This document shows positions 6,345 to 6,993 of a stretch of DNA of 6,993 nucleotides, one piece after another. A model generated the notes under the pieces. That model worked only from the letters and a program-made list of their open reading frames with translations. It was not told the origin of the DNA and made no database searches. Source of the DNA: an uncultured Gammaproteobacteria bacterium (lineage in GTDB: Bacteria; Pseudomonadota; Gammaproteobacteria; UBA9214). The translations under genes were made by a program, and so were the position numbers. The stretch covers positions 1 to 6,993 of the forward strand of contig CAJQPV010000288.1 in the NCBI GenBank assembly GCA_905480305.1, in the 5' to 3' direction. Within the stretch, counting starts at the first letter, position 1, and each line of letters starts with the position of its first letter.

Positions 6345-6374
6345 AGGGCGCACGTCGTTGATGGCGTGCGCCTT
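6345..6374 (+). terminator. Hairpin between hflX and hflK (possible weak terminator or attenuator)
   Basis: AGGGCGCACGTCG (6345-6357) pairs with TGGCGTGCGCCTT (6362-6374) around a TTGA tetraloop, a 13-bp stem that includes a perfect 8-bp GC-rich core (6347-6354 with 6365-6372) and three G-U pairs. The downstream sequence AACTTTG has only a short T stretch, so full intrinsic termination is doubtful. Partial termination, mRNA 3'-end protection for hflX or processing before hflK fits better, since hflK has no obvious promoter of its own in the gap. Confidence 0.55.
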
Positions 6375-6413
6375 AACTTTGATCTGAATAATTTAGTCTG
6401 ACTGGAGTATTTT

Positions 6414-6993
6414 ATGGCTTGGAATCAGCCGGGTGGCGATAACAAGGATCCCTGGGGTGGTAAGGGTGGTAACGAAGGACCGCCGGATCTTGATGAAATG
6501 GCACGCAAGATGCGTGACAAGATGAATTCCTTTTTTGGCGGCCGTGGCGGCCGTGGCGGCAAGGGCGGCGGTAGTGGCGGCGGTATTTCAATGAACTATG
6601 GTGTGATTGCCATTGTTGCGCTGGTGGCCTGGGTATTGTCAGGCATCTACATTGTCGAGCCGGCCGAACGCGGCGTAGTGTTGCGACTCGGGGAATACAA
6701 CAAAACGACAGGGCCGGGACCACACTGGTTCATGCGTGGCATTGAATCTGTTGACAAGGTTGACGTAGATAACCTGCGCACCGTCAGTCACCGTGCCAGG
6801 ATGCTGACGATGGATGAAAATATAATCCAGGTCGAGGTCGCGGTGCAGTATCAGGTGCGTGATGCAAAGGAATACCTGTTCAAGGTGTTTGATCCCGATT
6901 ACACCCTGGAGACGGCCGCCGAGAGTGCGCTGCGAGAGGTTATCGGTGGTATCTCCATGGACGAGTTTCTCAGTGGTGGCCGTGGCGAGATCG
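6414..6993 (+). CDS. hflK: HflK, SPFH-domain membrane regulator of FtsH (N-terminal part; runs off the window)
   Basis: With HflC, HflK forms a large inner-membrane assembly that encloses and modulates the FtsH AAA protease. The frame is open from ATG 6414 to the window end, giving 193 complete codons; the full-length family is about 380-420 residues. It starts MAWNQPGG, as in E. coli HflK, followed by DPWGG and PPDLDEMARKMRDKM (23-37), a Gly/Arg-rich stretch (42-57), one transmembrane segment (about 61-80) and the beginning of the SPFH/prohibitin domain (from about 81: EPAERGVVLRLGEY, then the GPGPHW motif at 100-105 and LTMDENIIQVEVAVQYQV at 131-148). The large domain is expected on the periplasmic side. 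GGAG (6404-6407) is spaced 6 nt from ATG. hflC is expected beyond the window. Confidence 0.96.
   Translation, partial: MAWNQPGGDNKDPWGGKGGNEGPPDLDEMARKMRDKMNSFFGGRGGRGGKGGGSGGGISMNYGVIAIVALVAWVLSGIYIVEPAERGVVLRLGEYNKTTGPGPHWFMRGIESVDKVDVDNLRTVSHRARMLTMDENIIQVEVAVQYQVRDAKEYLFKVFDPDYTLETAAESALREVIGGISMDEFLSGGRGEI
6537..6584 (+). repeat. Imperfect 9-bp tandem repeat coding the HflK glycine-rich linker
   Basis: Units of GGCGGCCGT (6537-6545, 6546-6554), GGCGGCAAG (6555-6563), GGCGGCGGT (6564-6572), an AGT codon, and GGCGGCGGT again (6576-6584) encode Gly-Gly-Arg, Gly-Gly-Lys and Gly-Gly-Gly triplets. The repeat is in frame, so unit gain or loss would only change linker length. E. coli HflK has a comparable Gly-rich N-terminal segment with a different sequence. 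Confidence 0.75.

Noticed and set aside
6387..6392. AATAAT as the -10 box of an hflK promoter
   Set aside because: No -35-like hexamer lies 16-18 nt upstream and there is no TGn extension.

Overview
The window holds a conserved gammaproteobacterial chromosomal block, all on the + strand, in the order tsaE (3' end) - amiB - mutL - miaA - hfq - hflX - hflK (5' end). This is the order of the Escherichia coli amiB-mutL-miaA-hfq-hflX-hflKC superoperon. Several traits point to a non-enteric gammaproteobacterium, closer to the Pseudomonas type than to E. coli: MutL carries a nuclease-type metal motif, Hfq has an RKER rim and a short tail ending in PGNA, and coding GC is moderate to high. The species cannot be named from this sequence alone.

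Layout. Positions 1-195 are the C-terminal third of TsaE (t6A37 tRNA modification). A 144-nt gap with a good sigma70-like promoter leads to amiB (340-1677), a secreted septal murein amidase with AMIN, Amidase_3 and LysM domains. After 77 nt comes mutL (1755-3542, mismatch repair). A 108-nt gap follows, holding a long near-perfect inverted repeat, and then miaA (3651-4592, i6A37 tRNA prenylation). A 122-nt leader with an extended -10 promoter and a run of five ARN triplets touching the Shine-Dalgarno sequence precedes hfq (4715-4969). hflX (5010-6329, ribosome-associated GTPase) follows after 40 nt from a TTG codon. A strong hairpin sits in the 84 nt before hflK (6414 to the window end), whose product is the membrane SPFH partner of HflC around FtsH.

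How the genes relate. The products do not form one pathway. TsaE and MiaA both serve modification of tRNA adenosine 37, by different chemistries and on different tRNA sets. Hfq is the RNA chaperone, HflX rescues stalled or heat-damaged ribosomes, and HflK starts the FtsH-regulating membrane pair. AmiB and MutL serve cell separation and DNA repair. Common strand, short gaps and family precedent support co-transcription with internal promoters.

I found no mobile element, CRISPR array, RNA gene or unrecognised protein-coding gene, and no gene-free stretch longer than 300 bases. I do not see an undescribed multi-gene system. The observations most worth a second look are in the non-coding spacers (the mutL-miaA hairpin, the hfq leader, the hflX start region and the hflX-hflK hairpin) and in the MutL nuclease-type motif.
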